A stretch of 46,872 bases of DNA. Source: Limosilactobacillus equigenerosi DSM 18793 = JCM 14505 (GTDB taxonomy: Bacteria; Bacillota; Bacilli; Lactobacillales; Lactobacillaceae). Each line of letters opens with the position of its first letter. Position 1 is the first letter of the stretch. The position numbers were made by a program, and so were the translations under genes. This document shows positions 9,630 to 16,701 of this stretch, piece by piece. The notes under the pieces were generated by a model. It did no database searches and was not told where the DNA came from. It worked only from the letters and a program-made list of their open reading frames with translations. The stretch spans positions 1 through 46,872 of the forward strand of contig NZ_BBAS01000010.1 in assembly GCF_001311375.1 (NCBI RefSeq). The letters run 5' to 3'.

Positions 9630-10520
9630 ATGTGCACGGCATTAGTTCAAAATCAAATCTTTGGCCGGACGATGGACTTGCCAGCCTTATCATCGCCCTG
9701 GAAATTAACCTATTTACCACCCCACTACCAATTTACGCGCTACCTTGACCGGACTAAGTATGCTTCCCAATATGGGATTTTGGGTGGTATGCGGGTAACG
9801 GATGGTGAATATTTAATTGGCGATGGAATTAATACGGCCGGCTTAGTCATGGCGGAATTATATTATAAATGCCGGAAATTTTACGCGCCGACGCCTATAA
9901 CGGGAAAAATTAATTTAGCCCCCCAAGACTTGATTGAATGGTGTTTATCCCACTATGGTTCCGTGGCGGAATTAGCAGCTGCCTTGCCACAACTGACTTT
10001 AGTAGCGTCGCCATGGTTTGATACCCATGCGTACGTTCACGAATTCCATTGGCTAGTCGCTGATCAAACTGGAACGTATTTGATTGAACCGACTAGCCAG
10101 GAATTAACCTTACGGCAATTAGCGATTCCAGTCATCACGAATGCACCAAGCTATGATCATCATCAACAGCGCTTAATAAACACGGTTGATTTGGATGTAG
10201 ATTTAACCGACTTAAAATTATCATCACTTAAAAACATTCAATTACCAGCTTCCATTCAAACTAGTCGGACGCCCAGTGCCCGCTGGATGCGGACTGCGGT
10301 GGCGATGGCTCAGTCACGGCCAATTACTGAGATTTTAAAGCAAGTTCAAATGGAACATTTACCCGGTCACGATGACTATACTCACTATTGGAGTACCATC
10401 GACCTAGGAACGCAAACTTATACTTACCATGATGTCGATCAACACCGGACGAAAATAGTGCCATTACCAAAGCTACACTATCCAAACCCGCACGTCTTTC
10501 ATTTCAAACCACTAAATTAA
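9630..10520 (+). CDS. Choloylglycine hydrolase (bile salt hydrolase/penicillin V acylase) family
   Basis: N-terminal nucleophile hydrolase of 296 residues. Cys2 directly after the initiator Met is the catalytic nucleophile; other family residues visible are Arg in FGRTMDLP, Asp in IGDGINTAGL, Asn in VITNAPSYD and Arg in SARWMRTAV. These fit the Cys-Arg-Asp-Asn-Arg set of bile salt hydrolases and penicillin V acylases. The second strand region is shorter than in typical 325-residue bile salt hydrolases, so substrate preference is open. Start is 1 bp after the recombinase stop with GGAGG inside the recombinase end, so the two are co-translated. Confidence 0.82.
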   Translation: MCTALVQNQIFGRTMDLPALSSPWKLTYLPPHYQFTRYLDRTKYASQYGILGGMRVTDGEYLIGDGINTAGLVMAELYYKCRKFYAPTPITGKINLAPQDLIEWCLSHYGSVAELAAALPQLTLVASPWFDTHAYVHEFHWLVADQTGTYLIEPTSQELTLRQLAIPVITNAPSYDHHQQRLINTVDLDVDLTDLKLSSLKNIQLPASIQTSRTPSARWMRTAVAMAQSRPITEILKQVQMEHLPGHDDYTHYWSTIDLGTQTYTYHDVDQHRTKIVPLPKLHYPNPHVFHFKPLN

Positions 10521-10540
10521 CTAAAAATAATTATCAATCA

Positions 10541-10584
10541 GTAAAACAACCTGCCAATAATTTAATTGACAGGTTGTTTTATTA
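10541..10584. terminator. Terminator after the hydrolase
   Basis: AAAACAACCTG and CAGGTTGTTTT form an 11-bp stem followed by a T-rich stretch (ATTATTT). Confidence 0.75.
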
Positions 10585-10590
10585 TTTCGA

Positions 10591-10856
10591 CGGCAACCTT
10601 GTAACTTCGTTCGCTCAGCAGCGCCTTAGAGCCTAACTCAAAATGACGCCGAACCTGACGATGCCAGTTCCGACGCCATTTATATCGTTACGCCAACAGG
10701 CGCTTTGATAGCTGAGCTCACGACCTGGGTGTAACTTAACTCGCCACGCGGAAGCCTAGTGCCTAACTATGACAAAGGAGCCACCCCTAGCTTTGCTAGT
10801 GTCAGCCCCTTGTCTACGTTAGGCCATGGCTCCCCTAATGCGTGGCTCACGACCTA
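10591..10856 (-). repeat. Two-hairpin intergenic repeat, copy 1
   Basis: Read on the minus strand from 10856, it starts TAGGTCGTGAGCC, where TAG is the stop codon of the LacI gene. It holds two tandem hairpin modules. The distal module (10726 to 10591, 136 bp) matches 25491-25626 at about 120 of 136 positions and has the stem GCTCAGC...AGCGCC with GGCGCTGCTGAGC. The proximal module (10856 to 10727) folds through GCCACGC/GCGTGGC, CCTAAC/GTTAGG, GACAA/TTGTC and CTAGC/GCTAG. Both modules open with AGGTCGTGAG and close with a GAG...AGTTAC motif. No reading frame is present. Confidence 0.8.
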
Positions 10857-11837
10857 ACCTGTAGTGCCAATGCGTAATGCAACCGGCAATTTTACCGATT
10901 CAACATTCATGTCACCATTAATTTGCTGATCTAACATTTGGACCGCGTTGATGGCTAACTCATGAATGGGTTGTGCCACGGTTGTTAATTCTGGCCGGAA
11001 TAATTTTGCCATATCCGAACCGTCAAAGCCAATTACCTTTAAATCATTACCAATTGTCCGGCCACGTTCCTTAGCGACGGTAATGACTAGGCTGGCGTTT
11101 GTATCATTATCGGCCACCACCCCATCAACTTCAGGATGATCATCAAAGAGTTGATTAATCACCGCTAATTTATCTTCCACTGGCAAATCAAAGTTGATTT
11201 CATAAACAACTGGGTTTAAACCGGCTTCCTGCATCACATCAGTATAGCCAGCCCGCCGTAATTGGTTGGGCGAGGCATCAGTTGGCGGATAATTCGTATG
11301 AATAATATGTCGACAACCTTGTTCAAGCAAGCGTTGCGTGGCAATTACCCCACCATGGTAGTTATCGGAAACGACGGTGGGAATATGCTCGGCGACGGCT
11401 CGTTCAACCGCAACCACGGGCATCTTTAATTGCTCATATTCAGATAAGCCTTCATTATGCGCCCCCACGATTAAACCATCAATTTGACCGTCCATTAACA
11501 TATGGAGATATTCCCGTTCCTTATCGGGATTATTTTGGCTATTACCCATAATTACCGTATACCCTAACGCATATAAATGATGCGCCAGATGAGATTCTAG
11601 TTCCGCAAAGAATGGATCATTGACCGTGGGAAAGACGAGCCCCACTTGATTAGTTTTCTGCCGGTACAATTGCCGGGCGACCACATTCGGCCGATAATTG
11701 AGCTTCTGCATTGCTTGGTGAACTTTATCAATGGTCGCCTGACTCAGCGCCCCCCGCCGGTTTAAAACCCGCGAAACGGTGGTTTTTGATACCCCGGCTT
11801 CTTTGGCCACATCCTCTAATTTTGGTCGTTGCCCCAT
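10854..11837 (-). CDS. LacI-family transcriptional regulator
   Basis: Sugar-type repressor of 327 residues, intact. The N-terminal helix-turn-helix LEDVAKEAGVSKTTVSRVLN (residues 6-25) and hinge YRPNVVARQL are canonical; a periplasmic-binding-protein-like ligand domain follows from about residue 60 (VGLVFPTVNDPFFAELE). Its own promoter has TATAAT at 11874-11869 (minus). It is divergent from the dehydrogenase operon, whose start region contains a LacI-type operator at 12032-12045, so it most likely represses that operon. The inducer is unknown. Its TAG stop is the first triplet of the repeat at 10591-10856. Confidence 0.9.
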   Translation of the reverse strand: MGQRPKLEDVAKEAGVSKTTVSRVLNRRGALSQATIDKVHQAMQKLNYRPNVVARQLYRQKTNQVGLVFPTVNDPFFAELESHLAHHLYALGYTVIMGNSQNNPDKEREYLHMLMDGQIDGLIVGAHNEGLSEYEQLKMPVVAVERAVAEHIPTVVSDNYHGGVIATQRLLEQGCRHIIHTNYPPTDASPNQLRRAGYTDVMQEAGLNPVVYEINFDLPVEDKLAVINQLFDDHPEVDGVVADNDTNASLVITVAKERGRTIGNDLKVIGFDGSDMAKLFRPELTTVAQPIHELAINAVQMLDQQINGDMNVESVKLPVALRIGTTG

Positions 11838-11996
11838 TTTCTACTACCTCGTTTCAAATTCATTAAGTTCATTATACCGGGTTTTAAAACAATGTGAAAA
11901 AAATTATCTATTTCACAAACTACCTTAAACCTTACTGGGACTTAATTTTAATTTGTGAAACAGCTTCCATTGTTAAAATAATTTACTTTTTCGTGA

Positions 11997-12045
11997 TTGA
12001 CAACCGGTTGACAATGACATATGATACTCACCGTAAACGTTTGCG
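11997..12045 (+). promoter_or_regulatory. Promoter and LacI-type operator of the dehydrogenase operon
   Basis: TTGACA at 11997-12002, 17 bases, TATGAT at 12020-12025: a near-consensus sigma-A promoter. At 12032-12045, about where transcription would start, CGTAAACGTTTGCG matches the palindromic core TAAACGTTTA of LacI-family operators (and of catabolite cre sites). Confidence 0.75.
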
Positions 12046-12084
12046 AAATATATCACAAAGTATTTCTTTTGGAGGAAAAGAGAA

Positions 12085-13093
12085 ATGGATGCATTAGTAT
12101 TAACAGGTTTAAAGCAATTAGAAGTTAAGGACTATGACAAGCCCGCCATCAAGCCCGATGAAGTTTTAGTTCACACGGCCTTCGCCGGTATTTGTGGGAC
12201 GGACAAGGCCCTTTACGCTGGTTTGCCAGGTTCTGCTTCTGCCGTGCCACCAATTGTTTTAGGTCATGAAAACTCAGGGGTCGTGGCTGAAGTTGGTGAA
12301 AATGTAACGAATGTGAAGGTTGGTGACCGGGTAACGGTTGACCCTAACATCTACTGTGGTCAATGTAAGTACTGCCGGACGCAACGTCAAGAATTATGTG
12401 AACACTTGGATGCCGTTGGGGTTACGCGTGATGGTGGTTTTGCCGAATACTTCACGGCCCCAGCCAAGGTGGTTTACCCAATTCCTGACAATGTTTCCTT
12501 AAAGCCGCGGCCGTAATTGAACCAATCTCATGTGCGGTGCACGGGGTTGACTTATTAGAATTACACCCCTACCAAAAGGCCTTTGTCTTAGGTGATGGTT
12601 TTGAAGGTCAATTATTTGCCCAAATCCTCTTAGCTCGTGGGGTTCACGAAGTTACGCTTGGTGGTCGGAGCGACGAAAAGTTAGCTAACAACCGCGAACA
12701 CTTTGGCGTTAAGACGTTAAACACGACCAAGGAAGAAATTCCTGCTGACGAATACGATATTGTCATCGAAGCCGTTGGTAACCCGACGACGCAAGAACAA
12801 GCCCTTCACGCCGCTGCTCGGGGTGCTCAAGTCTTAATGTTTGGGGTTGGGAACCCAGATGACAAGTTCAGCGTTAACACGTACGATGTCTTCCAAAAAC
12901 AATTAACAATTCAAGGGGCCTTCATCAACCTTACACGTTTGAAGACTCAATTGCCCTCTTAGCGGCTGGTAAGGTTGATCCATTGCCATTATTCTCCCAC
13001 GAACTTGACCTTAATGGGGTCGAAGACTTTGTCGCTGGTAAGCTTGGCAAGGTTTCTAAGGCCATCGTTAAAGTTGGTGGCGAAAACGCCTAA
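12085..13093 (+). CDS. Zinc-dependent medium-chain dehydrogenase (two frameshifts)
   Basis: NAD(P)-dependent alcohol/polyol dehydrogenase of about 336 residues. GGAGG lies ten bases before the ATG. Catalytic zinc ligands are Cys in GICGTD and His-Glu in GHEN; four structural zinc cysteines occur in CGQCKYCRTQRQELC. The Rossmann motif is altered (LGDGFEGQL where GxGxxG is usual). Missing single bases near 12504 (LKAAAVIEPISCAVHG restored) and 12929 (INPYTFEDSIALLAAG restored) split the gene. It is the first gene of the LacI-controlled operon. Nearest kinds are sorbitol/threonine/glycerol-type dehydrogenases; the true substrate is unknown. Confidence 0.78.
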
Positions 13094-13127
13094 TTAACCA
13101 ATTTGTTAGAGAGGAAGAACTGATACT

Positions 13128-13862
13128 ATGGATATGACGCAACAATCAACGACGAATGCTCGGACCATTTCAATGAGCAAGTCGATCGCTTACTTTGCGA
13201 TTTCAATTGTAATTAACTCACTCGGGAACGTTTTGACTTTGGTCACGAGCTCCCATATTCATCCCGAATTTTTGGGATCTGCTTACTGGACGGCCGCCGA
13301 AAACAACCTTGGTTTAGCCGTTTTAGGTAATCAACCAACGACGTTATTCTGGGCCTTTATGTTATTAGGATTATTAATCTCCTTCTTAAACGCCCTCTTA
13401 TTAAAGAAACTTGACTGGAAACGAATCGGTGGTAACATCGTCTTCTTAATCCCTTTCTCAATTTTCATTCAATGGTTCTCAAATCTGTTTAATGCCGTTA
13501 TGCCAGACGCTAACGGGATGTTAATGACGATTCTCTATGTTTTAGTTAACTTCCTCGGGGTTTCATTGATTGCCATCGCAATTTCAATTTATCAACGGGT
13601 TAACTTAGTCTTACACCCCGCTGATGATTTATATCAAATTTTACGATTTAAGTTCTTTAAAGTAAATGCTACAATTTCCATGTGGGTTTCATACTTACCA
13701 CCAACGATTATGGCCATTATTGCCTTTGCAATGACGGGCACGTTAGCTAACTTTGGGTTAGGAACGTTATTCGCCTTTGCTTTCCAAGGTGGTATTACGG
13801 GATGGGCTGACAAGCACATCTTTAAGAAGTTGAAGCACCAAGCATTAGATTTAGGATTATAA
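13128..13862 (+). CDS. YczE/YyaS/YitT-type membrane protein
   Basis: Integral membrane protein of 244 residues with about six hydrophobic helices, beginning with a short polar leader and SKSIAYFAISIVINSLGNVLTL, where the glycine-asparagine pair in the first helix resembles the YczE/YyaS group. Function of that group is not established; a transport role is possible. It is the second gene of the LacI-controlled operon, 34 bp after the dehydrogenase with GAGAGGAAG upstream, so it might move the dehydrogenase substrate or product. That is inference from position only. Confidence 0.6.
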   Translation: MDMTQQSTTNARTISMSKSIAYFAISIVINSLGNVLTLVTSSHIHPEFLGSAYWTAAENNLGLAVLGNQPTTLFWAFMLLGLLISFLNALLLKKLDWKRIGGNIVFLIPFSIFIQWFSNLFNAVMPDANGMLMTILYVLVNFLGVSLIAIAISIYQRVNLVLHPADDLYQILRFKFFKVNATISMWVSYLPPTIMAIIAFAMTGTLANFGLGTLFAFAFQGGITGWADKHIFKKLKHQALDLGL

Positions 13863-13881
13863 TCCAAGAGGAGAATTGATT

Positions 13882-14292
13882 ATGGCTTTTAACAAGAGTT
13901 TAGCAGGATACTTTGATGACATCCAACACATTGGGATGCCAACGGATGATTTAAAGGCAACGGTTGACTTTTACGCTGGCCTTGGTTTCAAGATGCAAGG
14001 TAACTTTGATACGGATAATCAAGGTAACCAAGTCGTCTTCATGATCGTGGGTCACCTCACCCTTGAAATCTGGACGGGTGACGGAGCCGTGCACGAAACG
14101 GGTGCCATCAACCACATTTCATTAAACACGAGCGATGCCGATGCTGCTTTCAAGGCGGCGAAGGACGCTGGTTACAACTTAAAGGACGCAGAAGTACAAC
14201 ACCTTGACTTCTGGGATCACGGCATCAAGTTCTTTAACATTGCTGGTCCTAACGATGAAACGATTGAATTCTGTGAAATCGTCAAGGGCTAA
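13882..14292 (+). CDS. VOC-superfamily protein (glyoxalase/dioxygenase fold)
   Basis: Protein of 136 residues with a paired betaalphabetabetabeta fold. Possible metal ligands are His in DIQHIGMPT, Glu in TLEIW, His in INHISLN and Glu in ETIEFCE, the four positions used by glyoxalase I. The ATG at 13882 is preferred because AGGAG lies eight bases upstream. It is the third gene of the operon, 19 bp after the membrane protein, and ends at a strong terminator. A role in handling an aldehyde or sugar made by the dehydrogenase is plausible but unproven. Confidence 0.75.
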   Translation: MAFNKSLAGYFDDIQHIGMPTDDLKATVDFYAGLGFKMQGNFDTDNQGNQVVFMIVGHLTLEIWTGDGAVHETGAINHISLNTSDADAAFKAAKDAGYNLKDAEVQHLDFWDHGIKFFNIAGPNDETIEFCEIVKG

Positions 14293-14324
14293 CCATTAAA
14301 ATTATTCAATCCAATTCACTTTCT

Positions 14325-14366
14325 AACCCCCGGTTCCCTCGCCTCTGGCGGAATCGGGGGTTTTTA
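14325..14366 (+). terminator. Rho-independent terminator of the LacI-controlled operon
   Basis: CCCCCGGTTCC pairs with GGAATCGGGGG, followed by TTTTT. Confidence 0.9.
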
Positions 14367-14377
14367 TGGTCTTTAAC

Positions 14378-14406
14378 TTGCCCCACCCGTCCGTCCTTTG
14401 TATACT
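14378..14406 (+). promoter_or_regulatory. Promoter of the folT leader
   Basis: TTGCCC at 14378, 17 bases, TATACT at 14401-14406, directly before the structured leader. Confidence 0.55.
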
Positions 14407-14414
14407 TAACTTAA

Positions 14415-14857
14415 GTTTGTTGGGGTAGATCCAGCCTCGTTAAACTTCAACGGAACGGAATGTGAACGTTGAAATCAAGACAAGCTAGTATGCGGAGCCG
14501 TTTAAAAATCCCGTATGATAAGGATGGAACCAACGAACGGCGGTAAGGATTACCGTCGGAGGCGGTTTCCCTTATCATTAGGGATTTTAGGCGGAGCATC
14601 ATTACAAAGGTGAATCAAATGCACTTTTAGTGTGTGTTCGCTTCACACTAGTAATGATGTTCGCCCTAAGTTTCCTCGTGCTAAGCGTAAATTCCTCCGA
14701 CGTTAGTGCCTAACGCCGCACGGAATTCAGCGCTTAGCTCCCGGAAACTTTTAACGGGCTCACATACTAGCGGTCGCTAAGCTGGATCGCATTCACCAGC
14801 GGCAGTTCGATTTAATAACTGTCTCCCTAACAAATAATTTGAAAGGAGGCAGTAATC
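14415..14857 (+). ncRNA. Tetrahydrofolate-type riboswitch with large internal insertion, folT leader
   Basis: The 5' part (GTAGAT ... CGTTAA, then hairpin TTCAACG/CGTTGAA with loop GAACGGAATG at 14453-14462) and the 3' part (GCTGGATC at 14781, GCATTC at 14789) match the known THF riboswitch layout. GATCCAGC (14428-14435) pairs with GCTGGATC; loop GAATG (14458-14462) can pair with CATTC (14790-14794), as in the family pseudoknot, where the canonical pair is GGATG/CATCC. The second arm, normally about 8-14 nt, is replaced by 14484-14771: a stem GCTAGTATG/CATACTAGC crowned by three long hairpins (14508-14586, 14590-14665, 14667-14750). Downstream, ACTGTCTCC (14818-14826) can pair with the Shine-Dalgarno region GGAGGCAGT, and GGCAGTT can pair with AACTGTC instead, a translation switch. 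Confidence 0.68.
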
Positions 14858-15394
14858 ATGAAATTATTGTCATTTAAGGGGCCAAAATTAACGACCCCAG
14901 TACTTACGTTAGCGGCACTCTTGACGGCCTTACAGTTAATCTTTGATAAGTTCTCGCTTGGAAATCAACAAGTCGTCTTAATTGGGCTCGGCTTTATGAT
15001 CACCGCGATTTCAGGGTATTTCCTGGGCCCCTGGCTAACTGGAATTACGATGGTGATTACCGATTTGTTAAGCAATACCGTCTTTAATACCGGTAGCATG
15101 TTTTTCCCTGGCTTCACCTTCTCAGCCTTCATCAGCGGTCTGATTGCAGGGATGTTTTTATACCAAGCCAGACCGACCGTTATGCGGGTAGTAACTTATG
15201 AATTCGTCCAAATCTTAGTGACTAACGTCTTCTTTAACACCTTATGGATTGTCATGATGGGCTTTGCTAAAGACGGCGCCGTTGCCCTCTTAAAAATTCG
15301 GTTAGTTAAAGAAATCATTACCTGGCCAATTGAAGCCATCGTTGTTTTAATCCTTCTCCGAGCCCTCCAACGCGTTAAATTAAAAACAAATTAA
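14858..15394 (+). CDS. folT: FolT-type ECF transporter S component (folate)
   Basis: Substrate-capture membrane subunit of an energy-coupling-factor importer, 178 residues, about six helices. Features of the folate subgroup include the small N-terminal helix and the segments GYFLGPWLTGITMVITDLLSN and FFPGFTFSAFISGLIAGMFL. S components work with shared EcfA, EcfA' and EcfT proteins encoded elsewhere. The start is eight bases after GGAGG, which lies in the predicted switch hairpin. The THF-type riboswitch upstream agrees with a folate substrate. Confidence 0.85.
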   Translation: MKLLSFKGPKLTTPVLTLAALLTALQLIFDKFSLGNQQVVLIGLGFMITAISGYFLGPWLTGITMVITDLLSNTVFNTGSMFFPGFTFSAFISGLIAGMFLYQARPTVMRVVTYEFVQILVTNVFFNTLWIVMMGFAKDGAVALLKIRLVKEIITWPIEAIVVLILLRALQRVKLKTN

Positions 15395-15413
15395 AAAAAC
15401 TTTAAGAAAAGTG

Positions 15414-15442
15414 TTGACTATTCTTGGGATTAGTTTTAAGAT
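15414..15442 (+). promoter_or_regulatory. Promoter of the T-box leader
   Basis: TTGACT at 15414-15419, 17 bases, TAAGAT at 15437-15442. Confidence 0.7.
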
Positions 15443-15448
15443 AATTCA

Positions 15449-15747
15449 CATAGAAATTTAATAAACGTTTCGATCAGGAGAGTAAATTATTAATTTGACC
15501 CCCAGCGAGTCTTCGGGTGGTGTGAGAAGACGGCAAATAATAATTGAAGATGGCCTGGAAATAATGGTGTCAGTGATGAAGCTGGCAACGGAAGTAGCGT
15601 CCGTTATCCCTACGCTTGGTTATAATTTTGTAACCAAATGAGACTAGTTAAGGTGACTTAGCTAGTGAAGTCAGGTGGTACCACGCTAATTCGTCCTGTA
15701 ATTGCAAAATGACATGGTTGTCGTTTGCGGTTGCAGGACTTTTTTAG
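15449..15747 (+). ncRNA. T-box leader, methionine specifier, before metQ
   Basis: The T-box sequence AGGTGGTACCACGC lies at 15673-15686, followed by a terminator (GTCCTG ... CAGGAC, TTTTTT) ending near 15747. Stem I pairs CAGG with CCTG and AATTATT with AATAATT, leaving a specifier loop with AGAGTA opposite GAAGATGG; the codon ATG at 15550-15552 is the natural specifier. The UGGU of the T-box fits an A discriminator base as in methionine tRNA. Uncharged tRNA-Met should allow transcription into metQ. Confidence 0.9.
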
Positions 15748-15789
15748 TCCATTCATGAGCGAAACATTAATTTTAGGAGGTATATGCAC

Positions 15790-16632
15790 ATGAAGAAGAA
15801 ACAAAAGCGTACCCTTTGGGGAATTATCATCGCCCTCGTGGTGATTGTCGGTGGTTACTTTAGTTTTGTTCGCCCCCACCAACAAGCTAATAAAACGGTG
15901 ACGGTCGGGATTATGTCTGGGACGCAAAAGGATGATCAATTGTGGGACAATGTGGCTAAGACGGCCAAGGACAAGTATGGCATTACGTTGAAGTTCAAGA
16001 AGTTCACGGACTACAACCAACCTAACAAGGCCCTTAGCAATGGCGACGTTGACCTTAACGCTTTCCAACACAAGCTTTTCTTAAAGGAATGGAATGAAGC
16101 TCACCACACGGATATTGTTAGTCTTGGTGATACCATGATTACCCCAATTCGGGTTTACTCCAACCAATACAAGTCTTTGAATGACTTACCTGATGGCGCT
16201 ACGATTGCGGTGCCTAATGATGCCACAAATGAAAGTCGGGCCCTCTTCGCCTTGAAGAATGCCGGTATCTTTAACATCAAGAAAGGGACGAAGTTAGCTA
16301 CTATCAAGGACATTACGGATAACAAGAAGAACGTTAAGATCAAGGAACTCTCTGCTGAACAAGTGGCCCGTTCACTCAAGGACGTTGACGCTGCGGTCAT
16401 CAACACCAACTACGCTAGTGCGGCTGGGATTGATTACAAGTCCGCCATCTTTGTTGAACCAACCAACCAAGATTCCAAGCAATGGGTCAACGTGATTGCG
16501 GTTGACAAGAAGAACGCTGATAAGCAAGCCTTAAAGGATGTTGTGAAGGCCTACCAAACGGAAAGCAACAAGCAACTTATGAAGAAGCTTTACGGTGAAG
16601 CTCAAGTGCCAGCTTGGGACTTGAAGTTCTAA
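15790..16632 (+). CDS. metQ: MetQ/NlpA-family methionine-binding protein
   Basis: Substrate-binding protein of a methionine ABC importer, about 280 residues, outside face of the membrane. The ATG at 15790 is nine bases from AGGAGG; an earlier ATG at 15784 is too close. The NlpA/MetQ domain runs from about residue 38: VTVGIMSGTQKDD, NGDVDLNAFQHKLFL and GDTMITPIRVYSNQ are family blocks. No lipobox cysteine follows the hydrophobic helix (residues 9-27), so a transmembrane anchor is likely. MetN and MetI partners are not adjacent. Control by a Met-type T-box supports methionine as substrate. Confidence 0.87.
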   Translation: MKKKQKRTLWGIIIALVVIVGGYFSFVRPHQQANKTVTVGIMSGTQKDDQLWDNVAKTAKDKYGITLKFKKFTDYNQPNKALSNGDVDLNAFQHKLFLKEWNEAHHTDIVSLGDTMITPIRVYSNQYKSLNDLPDGATIAVPNDATNESRALFALKNAGIFNIKKGTKLATIKDITDNKKNVKIKELSAEQVARSLKDVDAAVINTNYASAAGIDYKSAIFVEPTNQDSKQWVNVIAVDKKNADKQALKDVVKAYQTESNKQLMKKLYGEAQVPAWDLKF

Positions 16633-16655
16633 TTCAATCATTTTAATCTCCTCTC

Positions 16656-16695
16656 AAAAACGCTCCTGGAATTAATTTTCCAGGAGCGTTTTCAT
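16656..16695. terminator. Bidirectional terminator, metQ / mprF
   Basis: AAAACGCTCCTGGA and TCCAGGAGCGTTTT form a 14-bp perfect stem with A and T tracts on both sides; serves both convergent genes. Confidence 0.9.
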
Positions 16696-16701
16696 GTTGG
16701 A

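Noticed and set aside
11894-12097. 67-codon open frame before the dehydrogenase
   Set aside because: It spans the promoter and operator and overlaps the dehydrogenase start; no ribosome site.
14415-14857. RNase P RNA, tmRNA, 6S or SRP RNA
   Set aside because: None of their conserved core sequences is present; folate riboswitch fits the gene and the pairing.
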